DNA of 64,000 nucleotides from Enterobacter sp. CC120223-11 (GTDB taxonomy: Bacteria; Pseudomonadota; Gammaproteobacteria; Enterobacterales; Enterobacteriaceae): the NCBI RefSeq assembly GCF_900215375.1, contig NZ_OBEF01000007.1, positions 124,001-188,000 on the forward strand, in the 5' to 3' direction. Below are positions 11,452 through 21,123 of the stretch, in pieces. The notes under the pieces are model-generated. The model was not told where the DNA came from, made no database searches, and saw only the letters and a program-made list of their open reading frames with translations. The position numbers and the translations under genes were made by a program. Within the stretch, counting starts at the first letter, position 1. Each line of letters opens with the position of its first letter.

Positions 11452-12829
11452 CAGGCGGCGCCCCCAATACCCGTAACAGCTCTTCTACAGTCGTTTGCCC
11501 TCTCTCAACGGCCTCGCAGCCGTGCTCAAAGAGCATCACCATGCCGGACTGGCGCGCCAGCCGTTCCACCTCATCCGGCGTTGCACCGCTCACAATCGCC
11601 TGCTTTAACGACGGCGTAACCGCCAGCACTTCAAAGAGTGCGATCCGCCCGTGAAAACCGTGGTAGCAGCGCTCACAGCCTGCTGCTCGCCAGCGGGGGA
11701 GCTTTCGCGGCCATAACGATACCGGCAGGGCGTTATACTCTCCTTCCTGAATATGGCAGTCCGGGCAAAGCCGACGAACCAGGCGCTGCGCAACGACCAG
11801 CAGCAGGGCAGAGGAGATCATCCAGCGGGCAACGCCCATTTGTTGCAGGCGAACGAGCGTCTCTGTGGTGGAGTTTGTGTGTAAGGTTGAAAGCACCAGG
11901 TGCCCGGTCTGCGCCGCTTTGATGGCGATTTCAGCCGTCTCGGTATCGCGAATTTCCCCCACCATGACCACGTCGGGATCCTGACGAAGTAGCGCCCGCA
12001 GGACGTTCTGAAACGTGAGCCCAGCGCGGGTATTTATTTGCGTCTGATTAATGCCGTCGAGCGGAATTTCAACCGGGTCCTCCACGCTGCACAGGTTGAT
12101 CTCCGGCCGGTTACGCATCTGCAACGCGCTGTATAGCGTTACTGTTTTTCCGCTCCCGGTCGGGCCCGTGACGAGCAGTAAACCCTGAGGCTGCTCCAGC
12201 GCCAGACGAAAGGCCTGAAGCTGTGGTGGATTCATGCCTAAGGCCGTTACATCCAGCGCCTGATCGACCTGATGAAGCAGCCTCAGCACCACTTTCTCTC
12301 CACCGCGGCAGGGAAGCGTGGCGATGCGAAAGGAGATGCTGCGCCCGGCGATGTCCACGGTAAATTGCCCGTCCTGCGGCAGCCTTCGTTCGGCGATATC
12401 AAGGTTGCCCAATACCTTGAGGCGTGCGATGAGCGGGCTTGCGAGCGTCGGTGACAGGGCGGGCAGAGCATGGAGCACGCCATCCACGCGCAAGCGAATG
12501 CGAAGTGCCTCTTCGCCAGGCTCAATATGAATGTCCGAAGCGCGCTGCTGTAGCGCCTGCCGGAAGGTCTGATTCAGCAGTTCGATGACATCGCCGGTGT
12601 CATCGCGTGCTACGGGTAAGTGCGATTCCTGAGCCGTTTGCAGATGTTTCTCCATACGTGGCCTGTCCCAGCATTCAATATCTATCCGTTTATGGGTGGC
12701 GAAGCGCAGGGCATCCATCAGTTCAGCAGGCGGCGAGCCGACAACAGCAATACTCAGTACGCTCTCGCTGTTGCTGAGCAGCACCGCCTGGTGCCGCAGA
12801 CAAAGTGTGACGAGCTGGTCGTGATTCAT
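11444..12829 (-). CDS. hofB: Type IV pilus assembly ATPase HofB (GspE/PilB family)
   Basis: Cytoplasmic hexameric ATPase that powers pilin polymerisation. 461 aa, the same as E. coli HofB. The N-terminal domain is shortened. Walker A GPTGSGKT is at residues 222-229; the Asp box (CSVEDPVEI), Walker B (LRQDPDVVMVGEIRD) and His box (GHLVLSTLHTN) follow in order. The zinc motif CPDC...CERCYHGFHGR is complete. All catalytic motifs are intact, so there is no sign of decay. It lies between ppdD, 17 bases upstream, and hofC. Confidence 0.95.
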   Translation of the reverse strand: MNHDQLVTLCLRHQAVLLSNSESVLSIAVVGSPPAELMDALRFATHKRIDIECWDRPRMEKHLQTAQESHLPVARDDTGDVIELLNQTFRQALQQRASDIHIEPGEEALRIRLRVDGVLHALPALSPTLASPLIARLKVLGNLDIAERRLPQDGQFTVDIAGRSISFRIATLPCRGGEKVVLRLLHQVDQALDVTALGMNPPQLQAFRLALEQPQGLLLVTGPTGSGKTVTLYSALQMRNRPEINLCSVEDPVEIPLDGINQTQINTRAGLTFQNVLRALLRQDPDVVMVGEIRDTETAEIAIKAAQTGHLVLSTLHTNSTTETLVRLQQMGVARWMISSALLLVVAQRLVRRLCPDCHIQEGEYNALPVSLWPRKLPRWRAAGCERCYHGFHGRIALFEVLAVTPSLKQAIVSGATPDEVERLARQSGMVMLFEHGCEAVERGQTTVEELLRVLGAPPDA

Positions 12830-12846
12830 TGCTGTGGTCTCCAGTC

Positions 12847-13320
12847 TCAGGAGGCTTCAGGGGCATCAGACGTGTCGGTAGTATCAGGGGTATTAAAGCG
12901 GAATACGTCTTCACAGGCCTGCTTCAGCGCACTGTCGCTGGCAATAACGCAGGAGCGCTCCCAGCCCGTCATGCCCTGAGTGTTGCTCCACAGCGGTTTC
13001 AGCGTGACGCCCAACCCATTGAGGCTTTCCTGACCCGTTAAGGTCACGGTGCCCTGAGCTATTTGCATGCTCGAAACATAACGGCTGGTTGTCGGGGAAG
13101 GGATCCCATTGGTACCGCCATCACACGAAGCCACCCCGCCATGGTCGAGGGCGCACAGTTCCACGGCGGTTCGGTAAGGCATAAAAGTTTGCAGCATGTC
13201 GGTCAGCGCGGCTTTGCGCAGGTAGTTCTGATAGGCAGGAATGCCGATGGCGCTCAGAATGGCGATGATGCCGATGACGATCATCAGTTCAATCAGGGTG
13301 AAGCCTTGTTGTTTATTCAT
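12847..13320 (-). CDS. ppdD: Major type IV prepilin PpdD with extended C-terminus
   Basis: Pilin subunit. 157 aa, longer than the 146 aa of E. coli PpdD. The prepilin peptidase site follows Gly6 (MNKQQG then FTLIELMIVIG), with the conserved Glu11 that becomes Glu5 of the mature protein and a long hydrophobic N-terminal helix. Four cysteines in the globular part match the E. coli pattern (CALDHGGVASCDGG and the CVIASD...CEDVF pair). The body ends at EDVFRF as in E. coli, but a 15-residue Thr/Asp/Pro/Ala-rich tail (NTPDTTDTSDAPEAS) is added. Ribosome site AGGAGACACTTATG is strong. Confidence 0.95.
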   Translation of the reverse strand: MNKQQGFTLIELMIVIGIIAILSAIGIPAYQNYLRKAALTDMLQTFMPYRTAVELCALDHGGVASCDGGTNGIPSPTTSRYVSSMQIAQGTVTLTGQESLNGLGVTLKPLWSNTQGMTGWERSCVIASDSALKQACEDVFRFNTPDTTDTSDAPEAS

Positions 13321-13446
13321 AAGTGTCTCCTGGTTTTGACGGGAGCACTGTAGGCGGCAGGACGGATGAATTGCGAAGGGGAAAAAAGAAATCGGGAAGA
13401 AGGCTTCTGAATTATTTCATGGCTTGCAGCGGCGTTACGAAACGCT

Positions 13447-13474
13447 GCGAAGAGGATCGCGTAATCCTCTTCGC
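13447..13474 (-). terminator. Inverted repeat after nadC
   Basis: An 11-bp perfect inverted repeat (GCGAAGAGGAT at 13447-13457, ATCCTCTTCGC at 13464-13474, loop CGCGTA) lies 11 bases past the nadC stop and before ppdD on the same strand. It lacks a clear T run on the minus strand, so it may end transcription weakly or protect the 3' end. Confidence 0.55.
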
Positions 13475-13485
13475 ATCATCAGCAA

Positions 13486-14403
<918 letters not shown>

Positions 14404-14466
14404 TCATAAGTTATAAACATGCTACTCTGAACCGGATTTCAGCACCACAGAATAAGGAGAGCCCGC

Positions 14467-15030
14467 ATGCAGTTACACGGTGGCTGGCTGGACGATGCCC
14501 GCCGCGTCCCTTCGCCCCATTTCGATTGTCGCCCGGATGATGAAACTCCGACGCTGCTGGTGGTACATAACATCAGCCTGCCACCCGGCGAATTTGGCGG
14601 CCCGTGGATTGACGCATTATTCACTGGCACAATCGATCCGGATGCGCATCCGTTCTTTGCCGAAATCGCCCATCTGCGGGTTTCTGCCCACTGCCTGATT
14701 CGCCGTGACGGCGAAATTGTGCAGTACGTTCCCTTCGATAAACGAGCCTGGCATGCGGGCGTCTCAAACTATCAGGGGCGCGAAAAATGTAACGATTTTT
14801 CGATAGGTATCGAGCTGGAGGGCACGGACACTCTGGCCTACACGGAAGAACAATATCAGCAGCTTGCGGCCATCGCCCACACGCTGATTGCGGTTTATCC
14901 AAAGATTGTCGACAACATGACGGGCCACAGCGACATTGCGCCCGGACGCAAAACCGATCCCGGCCCGGCGTTTGACTGGGCGCGCTTCCGTGCTCTGGTG
15001 AGCGCTACGTCAAATAAGGAGATGAAATGA
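14467..15030 (+). CDS. ampD: 1,6-anhydro-N-acetylmuramyl-L-alanine amidase AmpD
   Basis: Cytoplasmic zinc amidase that removes the stem peptide from anhydromuropeptides during cell-wall recycling. By lowering the AmpR inducer it keeps ampC beta-lactamase low where ampC/ampR exist; neither gene is in this window. 187 aa (E. coli 183). Zinc ligands are His34 (VVHNIS), and the His and Asp of [15 protein letters not shown] near residues 154 and 164; the catalytic Glu is in IGIELEG near 116. The E. coli GHCD is GHSD here, outside the ligands. The reading frame is intact, and the end overlaps ampE by four bases. Confidence 0.97.
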   Translation: MQLHGGWLDDARRVPSPHFDCRPDDETPTLLVVHNISLPPGEFGGPWIDALFTGTIDPDAHPFFAEIAHLRVSAHCLIRRDGEIVQYVPFDKRAWHAGVSNYQGREKCNDFSIGIELEGTDTLAYTEEQYQQLAAIAHTLIAVYPKIVDNMTGHSDIAPGRKTDPGPAFDWARFRALVSATSNKEMK

Positions 15031-15881
15031 CGCTGTTTACCACTTTGCTGGTGCTGATCGCTGAACGTCTTTTCAAGCTCGGCGAGCACTGGCAGCTCGA
15101 TCACCGACTGGAAGTGCTGTTCCGCCGAATCAAAAACTATTCCTTTGTGGTGACGCTGCTGATGACCGCTGTCGCCATGGCGATTGTCTGGTTGCTGCTG
15201 CGCGGTTTGCATGGCGTCTTGTTTAACGTGCCTGTGCTGGTGGTGTGGATCCTGCTCGGCGTGCTTTGCATTGGGGCCGGGAAGGTGCGGATGCACTACC
15301 ACGCTTACCTGAAAGCCGCCTCGCGCGATGATGCCCACGCCCGGGATGCGATGGCGGGCGAGCTGACGCTGATTCACGGCGTGCCGCCGGGCTGCGATGA
15401 GCGTGAGTATCTGCGCGAGCTGCAAAACGCGCTGCTGTGGATCAACTACCGTTTCTATCTCGCGCCGCTGTTCTGGTTCGTGGTGGGCGGGCCGCTGGGG
15501 CCGGTCACGCTGATGGGCTATGCCTTCCTGCGCGCCTGGCAAAGCTGGCTGGCTCGTTACCAGACGCCACGCGATCGCCAGCAGTCGGGCGTGGATGCAA
15601 TCCTGCATGTACTGGACTGGCTGCCGGTTCGTCTGGTCGGCGTGGTGTACGCGCTGATTGGTCACGGCGAGAAAGCGCTTCCGGCGTGGTTTGCTTCGCT
15701 GGGCGATCGCCATACGTCGCAGTATCAGGTGCTGACGCAGCTGGCGCAGTTCTCTCTGGCCCGCGAGCCGCACGTCGACAAAGTGGCAACGCCAAAAGCG
15801 GCCGTATCGATGGCGAAGAAAGCCTCTTACGTCACCGTGGTGATCATGGCGCTGCTGACGATTTACGGGACTTTGGTGTGA
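15027..15881 (+). CDS. ampE: Inner-membrane regulator AmpE
   Basis: Integral inner-membrane protein of the ampDE operon; proposed to act in signalling of cell-wall recycling status, with its biochemical role unclear. 284 aa, the E. coli length. Membrane segments are near residues 1-15, 40-60, 70-88, 145-165 and 265-284, and the cytoplasmic part carries the CobD/AmpE-type block [22 protein letters not shown]. It starts on the ATGA shared with the ampD stop, which indicates coupling. Confidence 0.95.
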   Translation: MTLFTTLLVLIAERLFKLGEHWQLDHRLEVLFRRIKNYSFVVTLLMTAVAMAIVWLLLRGLHGVLFNVPVLVVWILLGVLCIGAGKVRMHYHAYLKAASRDDAHARDAMAGELTLIHGVPPGCDEREYLRELQNALLWINYRFYLAPLFWFVVGGPLGPVTLMGYAFLRAWQSWLARYQTPRDRQQSGVDAILHVLDWLPVRLVGVVYALIGHGEKALPAWFASLGDRHTSQYQVLTQLAQFSLAREPHVDKVATPKAAVSMAKKASYVTVVIMALLTIYGTLV

Positions 15882-15890
15882 TGCCTGATT

Positions 15891-15963
15891 GCCCGGTGGC
15901 AGCTTCGCCTTACCGGGCCTACGATATACTTTGTAGGCCCGTGCAAGCGTAGCACCGCCGGGC
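15891..15963 (+). repeat. BIME (paired REP elements) between ampE and the GH43 gene
   Basis: Two REP-type palindromes face each other: GCCCGGTGGCAGCTTCGCCT...CCGGGCCTAC and GTAGGCCCG...CACCGCCGGGC, separated by about 10 bases. It fills the gap between two convergent genes, where it can form a stable hairpin that stops transcription from either side or protects mRNA ends. Similar elements are at 31729, 44359 and 52441. Confidence 0.85.
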
Positions 15964-15969
15964 AGCCCT

Positions 15970-16920
15970 TCAAATTGTATCCGCAGGCGGGATGCCAAAA
16001 TCAGGCATCCCGTTTTCTTTCCAGTGAATCAGCTTCAGGCGAGTGTGGCGATTCGGGTCGTACAGCGGGTCGCCCTCAATTTCCGTGTAATTGCGTGCGT
16101 GATAGACCAACACATCTTGTCCCTCCGGCGTTTGAGTAAAGCTGTTGTGGCCAGGCCCAAACTGGCGGTTTTCGTAGCTGGTGGTGAACACGGGTTTCGG
16201 AGACTTGTGCCAGCTGCTGGCCTGCATCGGATCGGCATCAACATCGATCCACAATAATCCCATGCAGTAGTTTTCATCGGTGGCGCTGGCGGAGTAGCTG
16301 ACAAACAGACGATTGCCGTGAACCACCACCGCCGGTCCTTCGTTGACCAGAAAGCCCCGACATTCCCAGTCGAATTCGGGTTTACTGAGCATCACCGGCG
16401 GGCCTTTGAGCGTCCAGGGGTTTTCCAGTTCAGCCAAATACAGATTGGAGTTTCCGGCAATATCCGGCGCTTTTTGCGCCCACAGATACCACTGTTTTCC
16501 CTGGTGCCGGAACGCAGTGGCATCCAGCGCGAAGGTATCAAACGGCGTGTTTACCTGCCCTTTTTCTTCCCAACGCCCGGTCAGCGGATCGGCATCGTTA
16601 CAGGCCAGGGCAAACATCCGGTGCTGGAACATACCGAGCGCATCTAAATCATGGGTGTGGGTGGCGGCAAAGTAAATGACCCAGGTCCCGTCAATACAAT
16701 GTAATTCAGGTGCCCAAATCAGCTGGCTCATCGGCCCGCTTTCCGGCTTGCGCCAGACGGTAACCGGGACGGCATCTCGCAGGCCTTCCAGCGTTGCAGC
16801 GCGGCGGATCTCCAGCCTGTCATATTCCGGTACGGAAGCGATAAAGTAGTAAAGTCCTTCGTGGCGCAGAATAAACGGGTCGGCGCGTTGCTCAATAAAA
16901 GGGTTCGGCCAGTGGCTCAT
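15970..16920 (-). CDS. Glycoside hydrolase family 43 (beta-xylosidase/arabinofuranosidase type)
   Basis: Five-bladed beta-propeller glycosidase likely to act on xylo- or arabino-oligosaccharides in the cytoplasm; there is no signal peptide. 316 aa, a single catalytic domain. The three family catalytic acids fit Asp14 (RADPFI, general base), Asp133 (ALDATAF, pKa modulator) and Glu194 (VNEGPAVV, general acid). Its ATG overlaps the stop codon of the upstream symporter gene by four bases (16917-16920), so transport and hydrolysis are translated together. E. coli has a comparable symporter-xylosidase pair, YagG-YagH. The exact sugar cannot be told from sequence. Confidence 0.85.
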   Translation of the reverse strand: MSHWPNPFIEQRADPFILRHEGLYYFIASVPEYDRLEIRRAATLEGLRDAVPVTVWRKPESGPMSQLIWAPELHCIDGTWVIYFAATHTHDLDALGMFQHRMFALACNDADPLTGRWEEKGQVNTPFDTFALDATAFRHQGKQWYLWAQKAPDIAGNSNLYLAELENPWTLKGPPVMLSKPEFDWECRGFLVNEGPAVVVHGNRLFVSYSASATDENYCMGLLWIDVDADPMQASSWHKSPKPVFTTSYENRQFGPGHNSFTQTPEGQDVLVYHARNYTEIEGDPLYDPNRHTRLKLIHWKENGMPDFGIPPADTI

Positions 16921-18320
16921 TGTGGTTTCCTTATCAGTTCTGCCTGTGCCTGATAGTCGCTCAGTTCACGGTAGTTCTGGCGGCGTTTTTCCAGATCGCT
17001 TTGGATCTGCTTCATCATTTCCCGATCGACCTTCAGCAGACAGACCACACCGGCGGTGATCAGGTAGCCGACGCCAGGGATCACGCTGAACAGCAGCACT
17101 ATGCCGTTGAGGGCGTCGGCGCTCTGCGCTTTTGCACCTGAGTCATAACCGTACCAGGAGAGCAGGAAGCCGACCATCGCGCCCGCCACCGCCAGCCCGA
17201 CCTTCAGGAAGAAGAGGTTGCCGGAGAAGCTGATCCCGGTGATGCGCTTGCCGGTTTTCCACTCGCCGTAGTCGTCGACGTCCGCCATCAGCGACCAGTG
17301 CAGCGGGGAAGGGATCTGATGCAGGATATTGAGCAGGAAGTAGAGCACCAGAATCATCATCGTGGCGTGCGGGTCGAAGAAGTAGAAAGCGCAGGAGAAA
17401 ATCGCCAGCGCGATGTTGGTCCAGAAGAACACCTGCAGCTTGCACCAGCGGTCGGTGAGGACCTTCGCCAGCATGCTGCCAATCATCATGCCTACCACGC
17501 CGAGGCTGATAAACAGCGTGGCGAAATGGGTGCTCTGCTGCATCACCCAGGTGACGTAATACATCGTTGCCGCCATGCGGATAAAGCCCGGGCAGACGTT
17601 GCAGAGAGTCAGCAGCAGAATGCGCACCCACTGGTCATTTTTCCACACGTCCTTCAGATCACGTTTGATTTCATCGTTGGTTTGTACCGCCGGACGCACG
17701 CGTTCGCGCACGGTGGCGAAGCTGAACAGGAACATGCACATGCCGATAAACGCCAGCACGGTCATTGCCATCTGGTAGCCTTTGGCTTTGTTGTCGCCGC
17801 CGAACCAGTCGGCCATCGGCAGCAGCGTCAGCGAAAGCAGCAGCGTGGCGATGCCGACCATCACGAAACGATAAGACTGGCAGGCCACGCGCTCTTTTGG
17901 ATCGTTGGTGATCACGCTCCCGAGCGAGCAGTAGGGAATATTGATTGCCGTGTAGGTAATGGAGAGCAGGAAATAGGTGACGAAGGCATAGATAACCTTG
18001 CTGCTATAGCTCCACTCCGGCGTGGTAAACATCAGCACGCTGAACAGCGCATACGGAAAGGCAATCCACAGCAGCCACGGGCGGAAACGGCCGTACTTGC
18101 TGCGCGTGCGGTCCGCCAGCGCGCCCATAATCGGGTCGGTGACGGCGTCGATGACGCGAATGGATAGCAGTAAAACGCCAACCAGCGCCGGGGCCAGCCC
18201 AAAAATATCCGTATAGAAGTAGTTAACAAACAGCATGATGGCGCCGAAGATGATGTTGCACCCTGCGTCGCCCATGCCGTAGCCGATTTTTTCTTTGACC
18301 GATAATCTGTTGTTTTCCAT
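16917..18320 (-). CDS. GPH-family sugar:cation symporter
   Basis: Glycoside-pentoside-hexuronide family transporter (MelB/XynP/YicJ type) expected to import an oligosaccharide with Na+ or H+. 467 aa with about 12 membrane segments. The N-terminal signature KEKIGYGMGDAGCN, the family motif RVIDAVTDPIMGALADRT with its cation-site aspartates (around residues 55-68), the KYGRFRPWL loop and the C-terminal MADVDDYGEWKTGKR motif are all intact. It is followed with a four-base overlap by the GH43 gene, pointing to the substrate being a xylose- or arabinose-containing glycoside. No regulator gene lies directly beside this pair. Confidence 0.88.
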   Translation of the reverse strand: MENNRLSVKEKIGYGMGDAGCNIIFGAIMLFVNYFYTDIFGLAPALVGVLLLSIRVIDAVTDPIMGALADRTRSKYGRFRPWLLWIAFPYALFSVLMFTTPEWSYSSKVIYAFVTYFLLSITYTAINIPYCSLGSVITNDPKERVACQSYRFVMVGIATLLLSLTLLPMADWFGGDNKAKGYQMAMTVLAFIGMCMFLFSFATVRERVRPAVQTNDEIKRDLKDVWKNDQWVRILLLTLCNVCPGFIRMAATMYYVTWVMQQSTHFATLFISLGVVGMMIGSMLAKVLTDRWCKLQVFFWTNIALAIFSCAFYFFDPHATMMILVLYFLLNILHQIPSPLHWSLMADVDDYGEWKTGKRITGISFSGNLFFLKVGLAVAGAMVGFLLSWYGYDSGAKAQSADALNGIVLLFSVIPGVGYLITAGVVCLLKVDREMMKQIQSDLEKRRQNYRELSDYQAQAELIRKPQ

Positions 18321-18446
18321 CGAGAGGTCCCCGCATTTGATATGCAGAGAATTATTCGCAGGCTTTGGAAAAAAAGCGTTGCAGGAATGCGGCGCTGATA
18401 TGGATTATTCAGCTACAGGAAGGAAAGTGTGAAGCAGGTAACATGC

Positions 18447-18475
18447 TGCTGTAGCGGTTTTCAGCCGCTACAGCA
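18447..18475 (-). terminator. Inverted repeat after the EIIBC gene
   Basis: A perfect 11-bp stem (TGCTGTAGCGG at 18447-18457, CCGCTACAGCA at 18465-18475) with a 7-base loop lies 9 bases after the EIIBC stop. There is no T run on the minus strand, so termination may be partial and read-through into the GPH-GH43 pair is possible. The 164-base gap to the GPH start shows no gene. Confidence 0.55.
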
Positions 18476-18484
18476 TGTGGATAA

Positions 18485-19852
18485 TCAGCGTAAGTCGGTC
18501 GCGGGCACCAGCACGCGGCTCTTGCCGTAGAGAATGGTCAGGATAGCCGGGACGCTAAAGGCCACGACAATCGCAATCACTTCATAGATGGCTTTCGAGT
18601 CCGGGCCGCTGAATAAGCCGAGTTCAAAGACGTTCAGCACCGGCAGGAAGCTGTAGGTTTTCACCCGCAGGAAGCCTGTGATCGCCCCGCCCATTGCCGC
18701 GCCGATACAGCCGAAGATAAACAGCATCCGGTACTTCAGATTCACGCCGTACAGCGCCGGTTCAGTGATGCCAAAGAAGGCCGAGATGGATGCAGAAATC
18801 GCCAGCTGCTTGTCCTTCAGGTTACGGGCGATAAAGATAGCCCCAAACGCCGCGCCAAACTGCCCCATGACGGCGGACATGAACATCGCCATTACCGTGT
18901 CGTAGCCGTTCACCTGCATGTTGATGAGCGCAATTGGGATGATGCCCCAGTGCACGCCGAACACCACAAACAGCTGACCAATCCCCGCCAGCAGCGCGCC
19001 GGAGAGCACCGGGCTCAGGTTGTAAAGCCAGGTGTAGCCGTTGGCGATGCCGATCCCTACGTAGTCTGCAATCGGGCCAATCACGGTGAAGACCACGAAC
19101 CCGCACACCAGCAGCGACAGGCAAGGCACGAATACCAGCGCCGCCACTTCCGGGATCACCTTCTTAAACCAGCGCTCGACGTAGCTCAGGAACCAGACGG
19201 CAAAGATCGCCGGGATCACCGCGCCACCGTAGATTTTCAGTGGGAAGGTGAGGTGGAAAATCTCAATGCTGTTCGGCGTGGCGGCGTCGGTCAGTGGGAA
19301 GATCATCGCCGCGGTCAGCGCCAGGGCGGTGAAGCGGCTGGTTTTGAATTTGTCCGCCGCGGTGACGGCAATAAACAGCGGTAGCATCACGAACACGCCG
19401 CTGGAGAGCGCATTAAGCACGATAAAGAGCCAGGACTTCGTCGAGATAAGCTCCATCGTCTGCAACAGCACGACCAGGCCTTTCACCACGCCTACGCCCG
19501 CCAGCACACCGATGTAGGGCGTGAATATGGCGGAAAGCGTTGCCAGCAGGCGGTTGAACAATGAGCTTTTTTGCGCAGGCTGTTCGGCTGGTGCGCTATC
19601 GTTTGGCAGCAGCGTACTCAGCGCCGCGAAGACCTTCTCTACCTTCGGGCCAATCACTATCTGGAACTGGCTGCCGTTATTCACCAGCTTGACCACTTCC
19701 GGCAGCTTATAAAGCTGCTCCTCATTAATCGCGCCGTCGTCTTTCAGATTCAGGCGGAGCCGGGTGGCGCAATGGGTGGCGTGAACCACATTTTCCTTAC
19801 CGCCAACGGCGGCGAGGATCTGTTCAGCAACGGGTAAGAATGAAGTCGCCAT
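18485..19852 (-). CDS. PTS EIIBC component, glucose/sucrose/MurP superfamily
   Basis: Membrane sugar permease that phosphorylates its substrate on entry. 455 aa. The EIIB domain is N-terminal, with phospho-accepting Cys28 in the signature HATHCATRLRLNL (residues 24-36). A linker near residues 82-98 leads to the EIIC domain, with about ten membrane segments and the conserved FFGITEPALYGVNL loop. There is no EIIA domain, so phosphate must come from a separate EIIA such as Crr, as known for E. coli MurP. It lies 38 bases after the SIS gene in the same direction. The substrate is unknown; the SIS partner hints at a phosphorylated amino sugar or glycated amine. Confidence 0.88.
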   Translation of the reverse strand: MATSFLPVAEQILAAVGGKENVVHATHCATRLRLNLKDDGAINEEQLYKLPEVVKLVNNGSQFQIVIGPKVEKVFAALSTLLPNDSAPAEQPAQKSSLFNRLLATLSAIFTPYIGVLAGVGVVKGLVVLLQTMELISTKSWLFIVLNALSSGVFVMLPLFIAVTAADKFKTSRFTALALTAAMIFPLTDAATPNSIEIFHLTFPLKIYGGAVIPAIFAVWFLSYVERWFKKVIPEVAALVFVPCLSLLVCGFVVFTVIGPIADYVGIGIANGYTWLYNLSPVLSGALLAGIGQLFVVFGVHWGIIPIALINMQVNGYDTVMAMFMSAVMGQFGAAFGAIFIARNLKDKQLAISASISAFFGITEPALYGVNLKYRMLFIFGCIGAAMGGAITGFLRVKTYSFLPVLNVFELGLFSGPDSKAIYEVIAIVVAFSVPAILTILYGKSRVLVPATDLR

Positions 19853-19890
19853 GTTGAAGCACCTTTTTGTGTGTAGGGTACGAGCGGCTG

Positions 19891-20961
19891 TCAGGCGTAA
19901 TCGCCCGGTTTCGTTTTGCTTTTTACCGCCACGCCAAAGTCCGTGAAGATGCGCTGCGGCAGGTTGTTGCCTTTCCCTTCGGCGATGTGGTGGGCGAGGA
20001 TCTGGAACGGAATGATCATCAGCAGCGGCAGCACGTTTTCCGGCGCGTCTGTGTTCAGCGCCAGCGTGTGTGGGTCTTCGCTCTGGCCTGGCGTGACGGT
20101 GTAAACGTACTGTGTATGACGCTGCTCGTACTCACGCAGCAGGCCCAGACGCTCCTGCGCCACGCTCGGTACATCGAGGAAAAACAGGCGGTGCTGCGGG
20201 TTAATTTCGAAATACGGACCGTGCATAAAGACTTCCATTTCAATGCCCTGGGAAGGCACGCGCACGGTTTCGGTAAACTTGGTTGCCATCTCCATACACA
20301 CGCCAACCGCCGGGCCGTAGCCGATGCTGGTGAAGCGTGGGGAAGCTACCAGATCGGCTTCCCAGCGAGTGAAGAAGGATTCGGTGGTGTCGATAATGGA
20401 CGGAATAGTCTGCACCGCTTCGCGCAGAATAGTCAGCTCCGTCTGTTCGCGTGCATCGTCGATCGCACCGACGGCATGCGCATGGCGCAGGCCCATCAGC
20501 ATCAGCGTCAGAATGGTGGCGACGTAGCCTTTGGTGACGTAGCCCACGCGCTCTTCGCCAATATCCAGCTGCACGAAGGTATCAGCTGTTTTTGCCAGTT
20601 CACTTTGCGGCTTGCTGGTCAGGCCGATGGTTTTCACCGGAAACTGCTTTTTCAGCTGCGCCAGGGCGTGCAGGGTGGAGGTGCTTTCGCCGCTCTGGGA
20701 AACGGCAATCACCGTGCGGATAGCCGGGTTGTGTTTCTCAAAGTGCTGATAGTGGAACGGCTCGGCAATGGTGATGCGCACGTCAGAGAGGCTTTCGATG
20801 TAGTACTTCGCGCTTACGGCGGCATTCACGCTGGAGCCAGTGGCCAGCAGTAACCATTCGCTTTCGTCGTCGATAGCCGGGATGGATGCCGGGTAGTTCT
20901 CCAGAATCGCTGCAAGCGTTGCATGCTCTTCGTGGATGTAAGTCATCATGGTCGGTTTCAT
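19891..20961 (-). CDS. Double-SIS sugar-phosphate enzyme (FrlB/GlmS-isomerase-like)
   Basis: Cytoplasmic sugar isomerase/deglycase of the SIS superfamily. 356 aa with two SIS domains: the first (about 30-165) carries the phosphosugar-binding loops ATGSSVNAA and SQSGESTST; the second (about 195-340) has SIGYGPAVGVCMEMATKFTETV. There is no glutaminase domain, so it is not glutamine-dependent GlmS. Relatives include fructoselysine-6-phosphate deglycase FrlB, the Gfr deglycases and AgaS. Start at the ATG preceded by GAGGGTAAT. With the downstream EIIBC it forms a transport-phosphorylate-then-cleave pair. Substrate not identifiable by eye. Confidence 0.82.
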   Translation of the reverse strand: MKPTMMTYIHEEHATLAAILENYPASIPAIDDESEWLLLATGSSVNAAVSAKYYIESLSDVRITIAEPFHYQHFEKHNPAIRTVIAVSQSGESTSTLHALAQLKKQFPVKTIGLTSKPQSELAKTADTFVQLDIGEERVGYVTKGYVATILTLMLMGLRHAHAVGAIDDAREQTELTILREAVQTIPSIIDTTESFFTRWEADLVASPRFTSIGYGPAVGVCMEMATKFTETVRVPSQGIEMEVFMHGPYFEINPQHRLFFLDVPSVAQERLGLLREYEQRHTQYVYTVTPGQSEDPHTLALNTDAPENVLPLLMIIPFQILAHHIAEGKGNNLPQRIFTDFGVAVKSKTKPGDYA

Positions 20962-20982
20962 ATTACCCTCTTCGCTGAAAAC

Positions 20983-20998
20983 CTGAAAACGTTTTCAG
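20983..20998. promoter_or_regulatory. LacI-family operator of the SIS-EIIBC operon
   Basis: A perfect 16-bp palindrome, CTGAAAACGTTTTCAG, with the central CG typical of LacI/PurR-type operators. It lies 22 bases upstream of the SIS ATG, just downstream of the proposed -10. A second copy of its left half (GCTGAAAAC at 20974-20982) abuts it. The adjacent LacI-family gene at 21124-22164 is the obvious ligand. Confidence 0.75.
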
Positions 20999-20999
20999 T

Positions 21000-21029
21000 A
21001 AAATATGATGAGGGAAATCTGATGGTCAA
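21000..21029 (-). promoter_or_regulatory. Promoter of the SIS-EIIBC operon
   Basis: On the minus strand TTGACC (21029-21024) and TATTTT (21005-21000) are 18 bases apart. The start of transcription would fall inside the 16-bp operator at 20983-20998, so a bound repressor would block initiation. Sequence inference. Confidence 0.55.
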
Positions 21030-21123
21030 TTTTACGTATAAGGATTTGTGATAAGGATCGGGTTATTTCGTCATCGGAGACAGGCCGGATGGCGTGAGTG
21101 TCACCCGACGAAAAGAGAAAGGA

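Noticed and set aside
14900-14945. Defective AmpD because GHCD of E. coli reads GHSD
   Set aside because: The changed residue is not a zinc ligand; His and Asp ligands and the catalytic Glu are intact and the frame is full length.
15891-15963. CRISPR-like repeat
   Set aside because: It consists of two facing REP palindromes, with no regular repeat-spacer series here or elsewhere in the window.
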